Counted from the first letter of the stretch, positions 15,308 through 24,770 are shown. The stretch is 32,726 nt of DNA from Bacillota bacterium (GCA_902363515.1 CABJAN010000031.1:1-32726); one strand, 5' to 3'. Numbers and translations are program-made. The notes: a model not told the origin generated them from the sequence alone.

Positions 15308-17473
15308 ATGAGGTTAAAAAATAAGGCGGATAACAGACCGTATATGAATGTGATTTTTGGGAATTTTTACAGCCCTGCATTTGACGATGAGAAATTTGTA
15401 GATGAAACTATGGAGCTGATTAAAGAGCTGGGCTATAACAGCGTGATGTTTGACACCAAGGCATGGGAAGATTTTCGGGAGCGGTATGAAACAGGAGCTT
15501 TAAGCCAGTATGTGAAAATGCAGGAGTATATGGGAAAATCTGCCCATGAGCATGGACTTTTCTATAATTTTCTGCTGTTGTATTTAAATGGGGATAATCT
15601 ATATCCTCACATTCGTTACAGCCCTCCGATTTTCGGGGAGGAAATTACATATCTGGACGGAACACCGGGAAGATGGTACAAATACTGGTCAGAAAAAGCT
15701 CAGGCTTCCATGAAAGACCATGTAGACAGAATCATGGAAAGCTATGGAAAGGGATGTCAGCGGTGCATTACAGAAGAGGGAAAAGAAGTTCTTCCTGTGT
15801 GCAGTATGTGGGATCCTGTGGTAGCAGTAAGCTTTGATGAAGAGGGACAGAACCGGTATCGTTCTTACTTGAAGGAATTCTATCACAATGATATTCAGGT
15901 CTTGAATAAAAATTATGGAATCAGCGCCAAAGATTTTGAGAGCCTTTCTCCAGAGGAATACTGGTATGGTGTGAAATACCCGGAAAGTGGATTTTACACA
16001 GAAGAGGATGTGAAAAAACGCACGCCGAAGTTCTATGTGTGGAGGGATAATGCTCTTTGGAAAATTCATGAAATGACAGAGTATTTTAAGAAAATCGGAC
16101 CGAAGTTAAAAGAGAAGAATCCTGATTTGTTCCTTTGTCCGGATTTAAGCCAGTGGGGATATTTTCTGAACATTTTCGGCAGGGAGCAGCAGGATTTGGA
16201 CAACGAGTTCAGTGATTTGTGGGACACTGCTATACGGGGAATTGATATGTATGCCTTGTCTCCTTATCTGGATTCCTGCCATTTTATTACTGTTCCGGTT
16301 ACACCGGATGGCATTGCAGACGCTTATGTGGTTTCCTGCCAGCACAGTATGATGCGGGTAATGAACCAGGATAAGCCAATGACAGGGGGGATTTACTGGG
16401 GACGTTATATTTATAATGATATTTATGCTCAGCTTACCCCGGCAGAAATTATTGGCTCTATGACAGCCTGTGGCATGGATGGCTATACCTGCTACGGTAT
16501 GAATGGTCTGGATGATGGCGGGGTGATGAATCGCATGGATGAAGATTTCCAGGAATCTTTAAGATGGGGAAATGACTGGTTTGCAAAGGTGCTTCCTCTT
16601 CGGGGCAATAAAAAGAAAAAAGAAATTGCTATTTTGTTCCCGTCAGAAATGGCTCATCTGGAACCGTTTGAGGTGGGAAATAATAAAATCCGCCGCCTTG
16701 ATTTGCTGGGATGGTATAAGATTTGCTGTGATCTGGGCTATCAGGTAGATGTGATCAGCAATCACGAAATTGAGGCAGGAGCCCTCCAGGATTATAAGGT
16801 ATTGGTAGTTCCTGCAAATGACTGTTATTTTGCAGTAGAGCATGAGACAATGGAAGAAAAGCTGAAAAACTGGGTAGCAGAAGGGGGTGTGGTGCTTCAT
16901 GGACCGGAGAACATGCTGGCTCAGAACTGCTTTGGAATCACAGGGGAAACCTGTGAGAAAACACCTTATGTTTACGGAAAAGTTATCATTGCCCAGGGAG
17001 AAGCATTCTGCCGCTACCAGGGAGGAGAAGAGATTGCGCCTTATGTAGACGGTGTTGGCTCCTGTGTGGTAAAATATGCAGGAGAAGAATTTGGCCAAAG
17101 AATGGAACTTTCTGCTGGAAATCCAGGGGCAGTCTATTCCTTTGGTGTGGAGATTGGAGCATCTTATGCTGCAAAAAATATTCCTCATGTGCCTTATGCT
17201 CAGGGAAATAAAGAAATGTATCCCATTATTCAGTCCAGAACCACTTTGGTAAAAGATATTTTAGCCCGGCATGTGACACCGGCAAGCAATATCTGCCAGA
17301 GAGGAATTGAGACAGCAGTATATGAAAACGGTATGATTCTGGTAAACCACCGTTCTACTCCGTTTGTACTGCCGCAGAAGTATAGAGAAGAAATCTATCA
17401 ATACCCATGGCATGGAGAACAGGAAGGAAAGGGCATTCTAAGTGGTCATGAGGCTGTGTGGGTAAGCCTGTAA
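15308..17473 (+). CDS. Unassigned glycoside-hydrolase-like protein (TIM barrel plus GATase-like domain)
   Basis: The 721-residue cytoplasmic protein shows a three-part build like GH42 enzymes: a barrel (about 1-430), a Rossmann-like GATase/trimerisation domain (about 436-545, starting KEIAILFPSEMAHL) and a small C-terminal beta region ending near LVNHRSTPFVLP. After strand 4, AVSFDEEGQNRYRSYLKEFY resembles the GH42 acid/base segment; the acidic residues are D177, E178 and E179. The strand-7 position, where GH42 has its nucleophile Glu, reads KPMTGGIYWGRY with no acidic residue. This may mean a substrate-assisted mechanism, another nucleophile, or a relative of poorly characterised GHL/GH42-like families. 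AGGAGG at 15291 supports the ATG at 15308; an ATG at 15300 stops after three codons. The family was not recognised with certainty. It is followed by GH2 beta-mannosidase. Confidence 0.8.
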   Translation: MRLKNKADNRPYMNVIFGNFYSPAFDDEKFVDETMELIKELGYNSVMFDTKAWEDFRERYETGALSQYVKMQEYMGKSAHEHGLFYNFLLLYLNGDNLYPHIRYSPPIFGEEITYLDGTPGRWYKYWSEKAQASMKDHVDRIMESYGKGCQRCITEEGKEVLPVCSMWDPVVAVSFDEEGQNRYRSYLKEFYHNDIQVLNKNYGISAKDFESLSPEEYWYGVKYPESGFYTEEDVKKRTPKFYVWRDNALWKIHEMTEYFKKIGPKLKEKNPDLFLCPDLSQWGYFLNIFGREQQDLDNEFSDLWDTAIRGIDMYALSPYLDSCHFITVPVTPDGIADAYVVSCQHSMMRVMNQDKPMTGGIYWGRYIYNDIYAQLTPAEIIGSMTACGMDGYTCYGMNGLDDGGVMNRMDEDFQESLRWGNDWFAKVLPLRGNKKKKEIAILFPSEMAHLEPFEVGNNKIRRLDLLGWYKICCDLGYQVDVISNHEIEAGALQDYKVLVVPANDCYFAVEHETMEEKLKNWVAEGGVVLHGPENMLAQNCFGITGETCEKTPYVYGKVIIAQGEAFCRYQGGEEIAPYVDGVGSCVVKYAGEEFGQRMELSAGNPGAVYSFGVEIGASYAAKNIPHVPYAQGNKEMYPIIQSRTTLVKDILARHVTPASNICQRGIETAVYENGMILVNHRSTPFVLPQKYREEIYQYPWHGEQEGKGILSGHEAVWVSL

Positions 17474-17519
17474 AATAAACTTGGAAAGGGTAGAAAATGT
17501 CAGAGTTTTAGGAGGTTTT

Positions 17520-19958
17520 ATGGAAACAAGAGAATTACATGAAAATTGGAAAATGCGCTGTACAGAGGCGTTGGACTGGCAGGAAGCTGTGGTTCCGGGA
17601 ACCGTGTATACAGATCTGCTTCGGAATGGAAACATGGAAAATCCTTATTGGAAGGATAATGAAGACAGCATTTGCGCTTTGATGGAAAAGGATTATGAGT
17701 ATACATGTACCTTTGAGGGGGGAAATACCGAAGATTTTTCCAGTATTTTCCTTCGGTTTGAAGGTCTGGATACAGTTGCAGATGTGTATTTAAACGGAGA
17801 ACTTCTGGGACAGCCCTTGAATATGCACAGAGTCTGGGAATATGAAGTGCAGTCACTTCTTAAAGAAGGGGAGAATACTCTGAGGGTGGTTTTTCATTCC
17901 CCACTGAATTATATTGCAGAGGCTTATAAAAAATATGGAAATATCGGAAATGAAGATACATACGAAGGCTTTATGCATTTGCGGAAAGCCCATTACATGT
18001 TTGGATGGGACTGGGGCGCACACTTGCCGGATGCAGGTATTTACCGCCCTGTAAAGCTTTGCAAGGTGAAATGTGGACGATTTGACAGCGTGTATATCCG
18101 CCAGAACCATGAAGAAGGAAGATGTACACTGGATTTTGATGCAGCTTATCTTGTGGAGGAGGATGGAAATTACGAGGTACATGTGACAGTTACTTCACCA
18201 AAAGGAGAGACTTTTAAGACAGTGCTTTCCAAAGAAGGATGCGGAAGTCTTACCATTGAGAATCCAGAACTTTGGTGGGTGAATGGACTTGGCGCGCAGC
18301 CTCTTTATGAGGTGGAAGCAGTTCTGTTCTGTAATGGAGAGGCAGTGGATACCTGGAAACGGAGAATCGGTTTTCGCACCATGACCATGCAGAGAAACAA
18401 GGATGAATGGGGAGAAAGTTTTGCCCATGAAATCAATGGCAAGGCATTTTTTGCCATGGGCGCGGATTATATTCCGGAAGAACATCTTCTGGGCAAGAGA
18501 AGCAAAGAACGTACCAGACAGCTTCTCATGGACTGTAAACTGGCAAATTATAATGTTATCCGCGTGTGGGGCGGCGGTTTTTATCCTGATGACTGGTTTT
18601 TTGATATCTGTGATGAGCTGGGTCTGGCTGTATGGCAGGATTTCATGTTTGCCTGCTCTGTATATGAGTTGACACCGGAGTTTGAGGCAAACATCCGCCA
18701 GGAATTTGTTGACAATATTAAACGTCTCCGTCATCATGCTTCTCTGGGCCTGTGGTGCGGAAATAATGAGATGGAAATGTTTGTGGATGAGCGCTGCTGG
18801 GTAACAAAACCTTCGGAGGTAAGAGATTATCTCTTTATGTATGAGCGGATTATCCCGGAAGTGCTGCGGGAATATGACCCACAGACCTTCTACTGGCCTG
18901 CAAGCCCGTCCTCAGGCGGCTCCTTTGACAATCCAAATGACCCAAACAGAGGAGATGTGCATTACTGGCAGGTATGGCATGGAAATAAGCCATTTTCTGA
19001 ATATCGGAAACATTTCTTCCGCTATGCCTCTGAGTTTGGATTCCAGTCTTTCCCATGTAAAAAGACAGTGGAAACCATCTCTGATGATCCGGCAGACTGG
19101 AATATTTTCTCTTATATTATGGAGAAGCACCAGAGAAACTACGGAGCAAACGGAAAGATTATGAATTACCTTCAGCAGACCTACCGTTACCCGGGAGAAT
19201 TTGATACGGTACTGTATGCTTCCCAGCTTTTGCAGGCAGATGCCATCCGCTATGGGGTAGAGCATTTCAGACGGAACCGGGGTCGCTGCATGGGGGCTGT
19301 GTACTGGCAGTTAAATGACTGCTGGCCTGTCATTTCCTGGTCTTCTATTGATTACTGGGGTAGATGGAAGGCCCTGCATTATTATGCAAAAAGATTTTTT
19401 GCGCCAGTGATGATTTCCTGTCAAGAAGAAAGCTGGCTTACTCAGGAAGCAAATATGAACCGCCAGCATTTTGAATTTGAGAAATCTATCTGGCTGAACG
19501 TGACTAACGAAACCCTGGCAGACAAAGAAATTCAGGTGAAATGGTATCTGAGAAATGCGGAAGCAGAAATTTTAAGAGAAGAAACAGAAATTGTTTCCGT
19601 TCCTGCTCTTACCAGTGTGTGGCTGGATAAAGTGGAATTGCCGGAAGTAGACGTATTTACTGAATATGTCAGCTTTGAGGCATGGGAAAAAGGTGAAAAG
19701 ATTTCTGAAGGAACGGTTATTTTCTCTTATCCGAAATACTTCAAATATGAAGAGCCAAATCTGAAATGGAAAGTAGAAGGAAACACCATTACCGTAAGCG
19801 CTGATACTTACGCTAAGAGTGTGGAAATCTTAAACGAAAACGAAGATCTGGTGCTGTCTGATAATTACTTTGATTTAAACGGAGACAGCAAGACTGTGGA
19901 AATTTTAAGAGGAAAACCGGAGAATATCAGGGTGCGGAGCGTGTTTGATATTCGGTAG
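17520..19958 (+). CDS. GH2 beta-mannosidase
   Basis: The 812-residue enzyme has the GH2 beta-mannosidase layout: an N-terminal sugar-binding jelly roll (VPGTVYTDLLRNGNMENPYW), immunoglobulin-like domains, and a barrel with RVWGGGFYPDDWFFDICDELG and the acid/base motif LWCGNNE (E417). SEFGFQSFP carries the nucleophile E505. CMGAVYWQLNDCWPVISWSS, shared with mammalian-type beta-mannosidases, is present. It would release beta-mannose from Man-beta-1,4-GlcNAc, the core of N-glycans, or from beta-mannosides. There is no signal peptide. The start at 17520 has GGAGG 5 bases upstream; the frame is open to 17481, but without a site. It is the last gene of the transport-enzyme unit. Confidence 0.95.
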   Translation: METRELHENWKMRCTEALDWQEAVVPGTVYTDLLRNGNMENPYWKDNEDSICALMEKDYEYTCTFEGGNTEDFSSIFLRFEGLDTVADVYLNGELLGQPLNMHRVWEYEVQSLLKEGENTLRVVFHSPLNYIAEAYKKYGNIGNEDTYEGFMHLRKAHYMFGWDWGAHLPDAGIYRPVKLCKVKCGRFDSVYIRQNHEEGRCTLDFDAAYLVEEDGNYEVHVTVTSPKGETFKTVLSKEGCGSLTIENPELWWVNGLGAQPLYEVEAVLFCNGEAVDTWKRRIGFRTMTMQRNKDEWGESFAHEINGKAFFAMGADYIPEEHLLGKRSKERTRQLLMDCKLANYNVIRVWGGGFYPDDWFFDICDELGLAVWQDFMFACSVYELTPEFEANIRQEFVDNIKRLRHHASLGLWCGNNEMEMFVDERCWVTKPSEVRDYLFMYERIIPEVLREYDPQTFYWPASPSSGGSFDNPNDPNRGDVHYWQVWHGNKPFSEYRKHFFRYASEFGFQSFPCKKTVETISDDPADWNIFSYIMEKHQRNYGANGKIMNYLQQTYRYPGEFDTVLYASQLLQADAIRYGVEHFRRNRGRCMGAVYWQLNDCWPVISWSSIDYWGRWKALHYYAKRFFAPVMISCQEESWLTQEANMNRQHFEFEKSIWLNVTNETLADKEIQVKWYLRNAEAEILREETEIVSVPALTSVWLDKVELPEVDVFTEYVSFEAWEKGEKISEGTVIFSYPKYFKYEEPNLKWKVEGNTITVSADTYAKSVEILNENEDLVLSDNYFDLNGDSKTVEILRGKPENIRVRSVFDIR

Positions 19959-19970
19959 GAGAGATTATAA

Positions 19971-20018
19971 AAAAGGGGCTGTGAAAAAACTCAATCGAGT
20001 TTTTTCACAGCCCCTTTT
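19971..20018. terminator. Perfect bidirectional terminator hairpin
   Basis: A 22-bp perfect inverted repeat (19971-19992 and 19997-20018) has a 4-base loop AATC. The core is GGGGCTGTG, and the A-run and T-run at the stem ends serve both strands. It lies 12 bases after the GH2 stop and just after the end of the convergent minus-strand gene. Confidence 0.93.
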
Positions 20019-20022
20019 GAAA

Positions 20023-20598
20023 TTAAATAAAATTCCCCTCTCCACTATCTCCCGTTTCGCCTTCTGGCTGCTGGTAATAATAAGGAAGTTCATCTTCAAA
20101 AAATTCTTCGTAGTTTTCAAAATCATCATAATCATCGTAATTGTCATAGCTGTTATAATCATCCATACTATCTTCCCCGCCATACAGATATTTATTAAGG
20201 AAATCATAAAGCTCCTCTTCTGTGAGATCTTCGGAGGTGATGATGGAGAAATAATCCTGCATGAAACTGCGACCCTGGTCTGTTACAAGAAACAGAGTAC
20301 AGATGGTAATAATCAGTACGGTTGCAAGGGTAATACAGCTAATACCAATGGCCATGCCTGCTTTTGCCGGACCAGAACGGGCATATTGTCCTTTGGAAAG
20401 ACAGGAAAATAAAATAGCCAGGCCGGCGAAAATGAACAGTAAAAAAGGCATGCAGCACAGAGACAGCAGGGCAAGAATTCCCATGACCAGAGACAGGGAA
20501 GCCATAGTGTGATTTCCGTCGTAAACAGGAGGCACAGGTGTCGGCTGAGATTGTGGCGTATATGGCTGGTAATAATTTCCTTCATAAGGATTTTCCAT
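20023..20598 (-). CDS. Small membrane protein with acidic Tyr/Asp-rich tail, unknown function
   Basis: The 191-residue protein has a Pro/Tyr/Gln-rich N-terminus (NYYQPYTPQSQPTPVPP). Two hydrophobic segments (about residues 34-62 and 80-104, the first beginning SLSLVMGILALLSLCC) follow, in the arrangement of DUF4190-like proteins. A C-terminal third is dominated by Asp, Glu and Tyr (DDYNSYDNYDDYDDFENYEE). AAGGTGG precedes the ATG. A promoter, TTGCCC-N17-TAAAAT on the minus strand, lies upstream. It is the only minus-strand gene seen, convergent with the glycan locus and divergent from tex. The same DNA is open on the plus strand, but the minus-strand reading has the ribosome-binding site, the promoter and a protein-like domain order. 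The function is unknown. Confidence 0.85.
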   Translation of the reverse strand: MENPYEGNYYQPYTPQSQPTPVPPVYDGNHTMASLSLVMGILALLSLCCMPFLLFIFAGLAILFSCLSKGQYARSGPAKAGMAIGISCITLATVLIITICTLFLVTDQGRSFMQDYFSIITSEDLTEEELYDFLNKYLYGGEDSMDDYNSYDNYDDYDDFENYEEFFEDELPYYYQQPEGETGDSGEGNFI

Positions 20599-20652
20599 AG
20601 GTTAAATCCACCTTTCTTTTGTTAGAATATAAATATTTTGATGATATGAAAC

Positions 20653-20681
20653 ATTTTATCATGGATTATTTTTAGGGGCAA
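20653..20681 (-). promoter_or_regulatory. Minus-strand promoter for the small membrane protein
   Basis: Read on the minus strand, TTGCCC (20681-20676) and TAAAAT (20658-20653) are 17 bp apart, about 55 bp before the ATG at 20598. Confidence 0.55.
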
Positions 20682-20691
20682 CCCAATTTTC

Positions 20692-20720
20692 TTGACAAAT
20701 TCCTCATGCATTGATAAGGT
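20692..20720 (+). promoter_or_regulatory. Promoter of tex
   Basis: TTGACA at 20692-20697 (consensus) and TAAGGT at 20715-20720 are 17 bp apart, about 66 bp before the tex start. Confidence 0.55.
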
Positions 20721-20785
20721 TGTAGTTGGCAGGATTTCAAAGGAAAAACTGTCGCTGAAACTTAGGGAAAGAAAGGACGTTTTAT

Positions 20786-22930
20786 ATGGACATTATTCAA
20801 GTAATCACCCAGGAATTAAAAGTAGAGAAATGGCAGGTAGAAGCTGCTGTTGCTCTTATAGATGAAGGGAACACCATTCCATTTATTTCACGATATAGAA
20901 AAGAAGCTACAGGAGCATTAAATGATGAACAGCTTCGTAATCTTTTTGAGCGGCTTACTTATTTAAGAAACTTAGAGGATAAGAAAAATCAGGTGCTTTC
21001 TAGTATTGAAGAACAGGGAAAACTTACAGAAGATCTGAAAAAGCAGATTTTAGAAGCACAGACCTTAGTAGTGGTAGAGGATTTGTATCGTCCATACCGA
21101 CCAAAGAGAAGGACAAGAGCTATTATTGCAAAAGAGAAGGGTCTGGAGCCATTGGCAAATATTCTGAAGCTGCAGATGACAGATAAGACCATGGAAGAGG
21201 AAGCAGCAGCATTTATTTCTGAGGAAAAAGAAGTAAAAACAGCAAAAGATGCTTTGGCAGGAGCTATGGACATTGTAGCAGAGAGTATTTCAGATGAAGC
21301 AGATTACCGCATCCATATTCGAAAAACAACTATGAAGTCAGGACTTCTTGTTTCTTCTGCAAAAAAACCGGAAGAAGCTACGGTTTATGAGATGTATTAT
21401 GAATATCAGGAGCCGGTTTCCAAAGTGGCAGGACATAGAATTTTGGCAATTAACAGAGGGGAAAAAGAGAAGATTCTCACTGTGAAAATTGAAGCGCCAG
21501 AAGAAGAAATTTTGCGTTATTTGGAAAAGCAGGTTATTACAAAAGATAACCCCAATACAACATCAATGTTAAAAGCAGCAGTAGAAGATTCTTACAGACG
21601 TCTGATTGCACCAGCGATTGAGCGTGAGATTCGTAATGATTTAACAGAAAAGGCAGAAGATGGAGCAATTAAGGTGTTTAAGAAGAACCTGGAACAGCTT
21701 CTTATGCAACCTCCAATTGTAGGACAGGTTGTTCTTGGATGGGACCCTGCATTCCGTACAGGATGTAAACTGGCAGTTGTTGATGCCACAGGAAAGGTAC
21801 TGGATACCACCGTTATTTATCCAACGGCGCCTACTACTCCTGCTAAAATCGCAGCAGCAAAAGAGACTTTGAAAAAGCTGATTGAGAAATATCATATTAC
21901 TCTGTTTTCTGTAGGAAACGGAACAGCCAGCAGAGAATCAGAACAGGTAATTGTAGAGCTTTTAAAGGAAATTCCGCAGAAAGTTCAGTATGTGATTACC
22001 AATGAAGCCGGAGCTTCTGTATATTCAGCAAGCAAACTGGCAACAGAGGAATTTCCAAACTTTGATGTAGGACAAAGAAGTGCAGCATCCATTGCCAGAA
22101 GGTTGCAAGACCCATTGGCAGAGCTGGTAAAAATTGACCCGAAATCTATTGGCGTAGGACAATATCAGCATGATATGAACCAGAAAAAACTGGGTGAGGC
22201 TCTTTCCGGTGTGGTAGAGGACTGTGTAAATAAAGTAGGCGTAGACTTAAATACAGCTTCTGTTTCTCTTCTGGAATATGTATCTGGTATCAGCAAAGCA
22301 ATTGCAAAGAATATCGTGCTTTACAGAGAAGAAAATGGTGAGTTTAAGGATAGAAAAGAGCTTTTAAAAGTGGCAAAATTAGGTCCCAAAGCCTTTGAAC
22401 AGTGTGCAGGATTCCTACGTATCCGAGGAGGTAAGAACCCTCTGGATGCTACTAGTGTACATCCGGAGAGCTATGAAGCAGCAGAAAAATTATTGGCGGA
22501 TATGGGGATGAAGCCAGAAGATATTTTCCAGGGGGCAACCGTATATTACATCAAAGATTATGTTCAGATGGCTAAGAAATTAGGCGTAGGAGAAATGACG
22601 CTTCGTGATATTGTAAAAGAACTTACGAAACCTGGAAGAGACCCACGTGAAGAGATGCCAAAACCAATTCTTCGTACAGATGTCTTGGATATGAAAGACT
22701 TAAAAGAGGGTATGATTCTCAAAGGAACTGTAAGAAACGTCATTGATTTCGGGGCCTTTGTGGATATTGGCGTACATCAGGACGGGCTGGTGCATATTTC
22801 AGAGATGACAGAACGGTTCATCAAACATCCTTTGGAAGCAGTGAGCGTAGGTGATGTCGTGGATGTAAAAGTTCTGGGTGTAGATATGAAGAAAAAGAGA
22901 ATTTCCCTGACTATGAAAGGGATTCAATAA
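20786..22930 (+). CDS. tex: Tex family RNA-binding transcription accessory protein
   Basis: The 714-residue protein is a full-length Tex. It has the N-terminal helical region with FISRYRKEATGALNDEQL, the VVEDLYRPYRPKRRTRA segment and a YqgF-like RNase H fold starting GQVVLGWDPAFRTGCKLAVVD. Helix-hairpin-helix repeats follow around LLEYVSGISKAIAKNIV and LLKVAKLGPKAFEQCAGFLR. A C-terminal S1 RNA-binding domain (about 640-712, MILKGTVRNVIDFGAFVDIG) completes it. Tex proteins bind nucleic acid and affect transcription and stress tolerance; this is established for the family but the precise role varies. AGGGAAAGAAAGG precedes the ATG. The aminopeptidase gene follows after 27 bases without a terminator, suggesting co-transcription. 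Confidence 0.97.
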   Translation: MDIIQVITQELKVEKWQVEAAVALIDEGNTIPFISRYRKEATGALNDEQLRNLFERLTYLRNLEDKKNQVLSSIEEQGKLTEDLKKQILEAQTLVVVEDLYRPYRPKRRTRAIIAKEKGLEPLANILKLQMTDKTMEEEAAAFISEEKEVKTAKDALAGAMDIVAESISDEADYRIHIRKTTMKSGLLVSSAKKPEEATVYEMYYEYQEPVSKVAGHRILAINRGEKEKILTVKIEAPEEEILRYLEKQVITKDNPNTTSMLKAAVEDSYRRLIAPAIEREIRNDLTEKAEDGAIKVFKKNLEQLLMQPPIVGQVVLGWDPAFRTGCKLAVVDATGKVLDTTVIYPTAPTTPAKIAAAKETLKKLIEKYHITLFSVGNGTASRESEQVIVELLKEIPQKVQYVITNEAGASVYSASKLATEEFPNFDVGQRSAASIARRLQDPLAELVKIDPKSIGVGQYQHDMNQKKLGEALSGVVEDCVNKVGVDLNTASVSLLEYVSGISKAIAKNIVLYREENGEFKDRKELLKVAKLGPKAFEQCAGFLRIRGGKNPLDATSVHPESYEAAEKLLADMGMKPEDIFQGATVYYIKDYVQMAKKLGVGEMTLRDIVKELTKPGRDPREEMPKPILRTDVLDMKDLKEGMILKGTVRNVIDFGAFVDIGVHQDGLVHISEMTERFIKHPLEAVSVGDVVDVKVLGVDMKKKRISLTMKGIQ

Positions 22931-22957
22931 AGTAAATGTTGAAAGGAAGCGTTTGAC

Positions 22958-24769
22958 ATGAATGTAAATCAGGAAAGAATTGCAAAACTGCAGCAGGAAA
23001 TGAAAAAAGAGGGAATGGATTTGTATCTGGTGCCTACTTCAGATTTCCATCAGTCGGAGTATGTTGGGGACTATTTTAAAGCCAGAGCATGGCTCTCCGG
23101 TTTCACTGGTTCTGCTGGTACCCTGATTGTAACAAAAGAAGAAGCTTGTCTGTGGGCAGATGGAAGATATTTTATTCAGGCTGCAAAACAGTTAGAGGGA
23201 ACTGGAGTAACCCTTATGAAAATGGGGGAAGAAGGCGTTCCAACAGTAGAAGAATATATTGAGGAAAAATTGCCCGAGCATGGATGTTTGGGCTGTGATG
23301 GTCGCACCATCCATGTGGCAGAAGGAAAAGAGTTTCAGGAAATCTTAAAGAAGAAATCTGGAAGTTTAAAATGCCAGAACGATTTGGTTGGCAGTATATG
23401 GGAAGACAGACCAGAAATGTCAAAAGAAGCTGTGTATTTACTGGATACAAAATATGCGGGGAAATCTAGGGAAGAAAAGATTGCAGAAGTTCGTGCTGCT
23501 ATGAAAAAGTCAGGTGCGAATGTACATTTGATTTCTAGTATGGATGATATTGTATGGTTATTGAATATTCGTGGAAATGACATTGTTTGTAATCCAGTTG
23601 TGATGTCTTATGTGATGATGAATATGGAAACCGTAAACTTCTATGTTCAGGAAGAAGCAGTGCCAAAAGAAGTAAAAGAAGCCCTGGAAAAGGCAGGAGT
23701 GGTGCTTTGTCCTTATTTCCAGGTGTATGAAGATGTGAAGGAACTGAAAGAAACCGATAAAATCATGGTGGAAGATGTATGTACCAATTTCACACTTTAT
23801 GAAAATATTCCACAGCACACAGAAGTTATTTTTGAGAAAAATCCGGCAGCAGTACTGAAAGGAAATAAAAATCCTGTGGAACAGGAAAATATCCGTATTG
23901 CTCATATAAAAGATGCAAAAGCCATGTGCAGATTTATTTATTGGCTGAAAAAGAATGTAGGAACCAGTGAAATTACGGAATACAGCGCTGCCCAAAAAAG
24001 CGAAGCATTTAGAAGAGAAGATGAGGACTGCCTGGATTTGAGTTTTGAAACGATTTGTGCCTATGGACCAAATGCGGCTATGTGCCACTATGCACCTACC
24101 AAGGATGAATGTGCGAAAGTAGAACCTAAGGGATTTTTCCTCATTGATTCTGGCGGACAGTATTGGCAGGGAACTACAGATATTACCAGAACTATTGCAG
24201 TGGGAGAACTTACCAAAGAACAGAAAGAACATTTTACATTGGTACTTCAAGGGCACATCCGTCTTGCAATGGCGAAATTCCAGTATGGCTGCAGCGGAGC
24301 AAATCTGGACGCCATTGTAAGAGGCCCCCTTTGGGAGAGAGGTTTGGACTTTAATCATGGTACAGGACACGGAGTTGGATACCTGCTTAATGTTCATGAA
24401 GGACCCCAGAATATTAACTGGAGACTGAACAATAAGGGAAGAAGAGGAAACACAGTACCTCTGGAGGAAGGAATGCTTACCTCTAATGAACCAGGGCTCT
24501 ATCTAGAAGGAAAATATGGTATTCGTACAGAAAATCTGATGCTGTGTAAAAAAGCAGAGAAAAACAGCTACGGACAGTTTATGAAATTTGAAACTGTGAC
24601 CTGGGTACCTTATGAGAGAGAAGCAATTTTGCCTGAAATGCTCACGAAAGCGGAGCTGGATTGGCTGAATGCTTATCATAAACAGGTTTATGATAAAATT
24701 GGACCTCTTCTTGGAGAAGAAGAGAGAACATGGCTTCTGGAAGCTACGGCTGAGATAAAAGAGAAATAA
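22958..24769 (+). CDS. Xaa-Pro aminopeptidase (M24B, aminopeptidase P type)
   Basis: The 603-residue protein has the three-domain build of large aminopeptidase P enzymes: two creatinase-like N-terminal domains (about 1-300), then the metal-binding pita-bread domain. The dinuclear metal ligands are visible as D397 and D408 in DSGGQYWQGTTDITRT, H471 in HGTGHGVGYLLN, E511 in TSNEPGLY and E525 in RTENLML. A C-terminal extension ends near LLEATAEIKEK. It cleaves the N-terminal residue from peptides with proline in second position, in the cytoplasm, probably with manganese. GAAAGGAAG precedes the ATG. The gene is in an apparent operon with tex and is closed by a terminator. Confidence 0.96.
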   Translation: MNVNQERIAKLQQEMKKEGMDLYLVPTSDFHQSEYVGDYFKARAWLSGFTGSAGTLIVTKEEACLWADGRYFIQAAKQLEGTGVTLMKMGEEGVPTVEEYIEEKLPEHGCLGCDGRTIHVAEGKEFQEILKKKSGSLKCQNDLVGSIWEDRPEMSKEAVYLLDTKYAGKSREEKIAEVRAAMKKSGANVHLISSMDDIVWLLNIRGNDIVCNPVVMSYVMMNMETVNFYVQEEAVPKEVKEALEKAGVVLCPYFQVYEDVKELKETDKIMVEDVCTNFTLYENIPQHTEVIFEKNPAAVLKGNKNPVEQENIRIAHIKDAKAMCRFIYWLKKNVGTSEITEYSAAQKSEAFRREDEDCLDLSFETICAYGPNAAMCHYAPTKDECAKVEPKGFFLIDSGGQYWQGTTDITRTIAVGELTKEQKEHFTLVLQGHIRLAMAKFQYGCSGANLDAIVRGPLWERGLDFNHGTGHGVGYLLNVHEGPQNINWRLNNKGRRGNTVPLEEGMLTSNEPGLYLEGKYGIRTENLMLCKKAEKNSYGQFMKFETVTWVPYEREAILPEMLTKAELDWLNAYHKQVYDKIGPLLGEEERTWLLEATAEIKEK

Positions 24770-24770
24770 A

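Noticed and set aside
15300..15311. ATG at 15300 as start of the gene at 15308
   Set aside because: It stops after three codons; the ATG at 15308 opens the full reading frame.
19945..20412. A plus-strand ORF over the minus-strand membrane protein gene
   Set aside because: It runs through the terminator hairpin, has Ile/Val repeats typical of a complement of Asp/Tyr codons, and lacks a ribosome-binding site.
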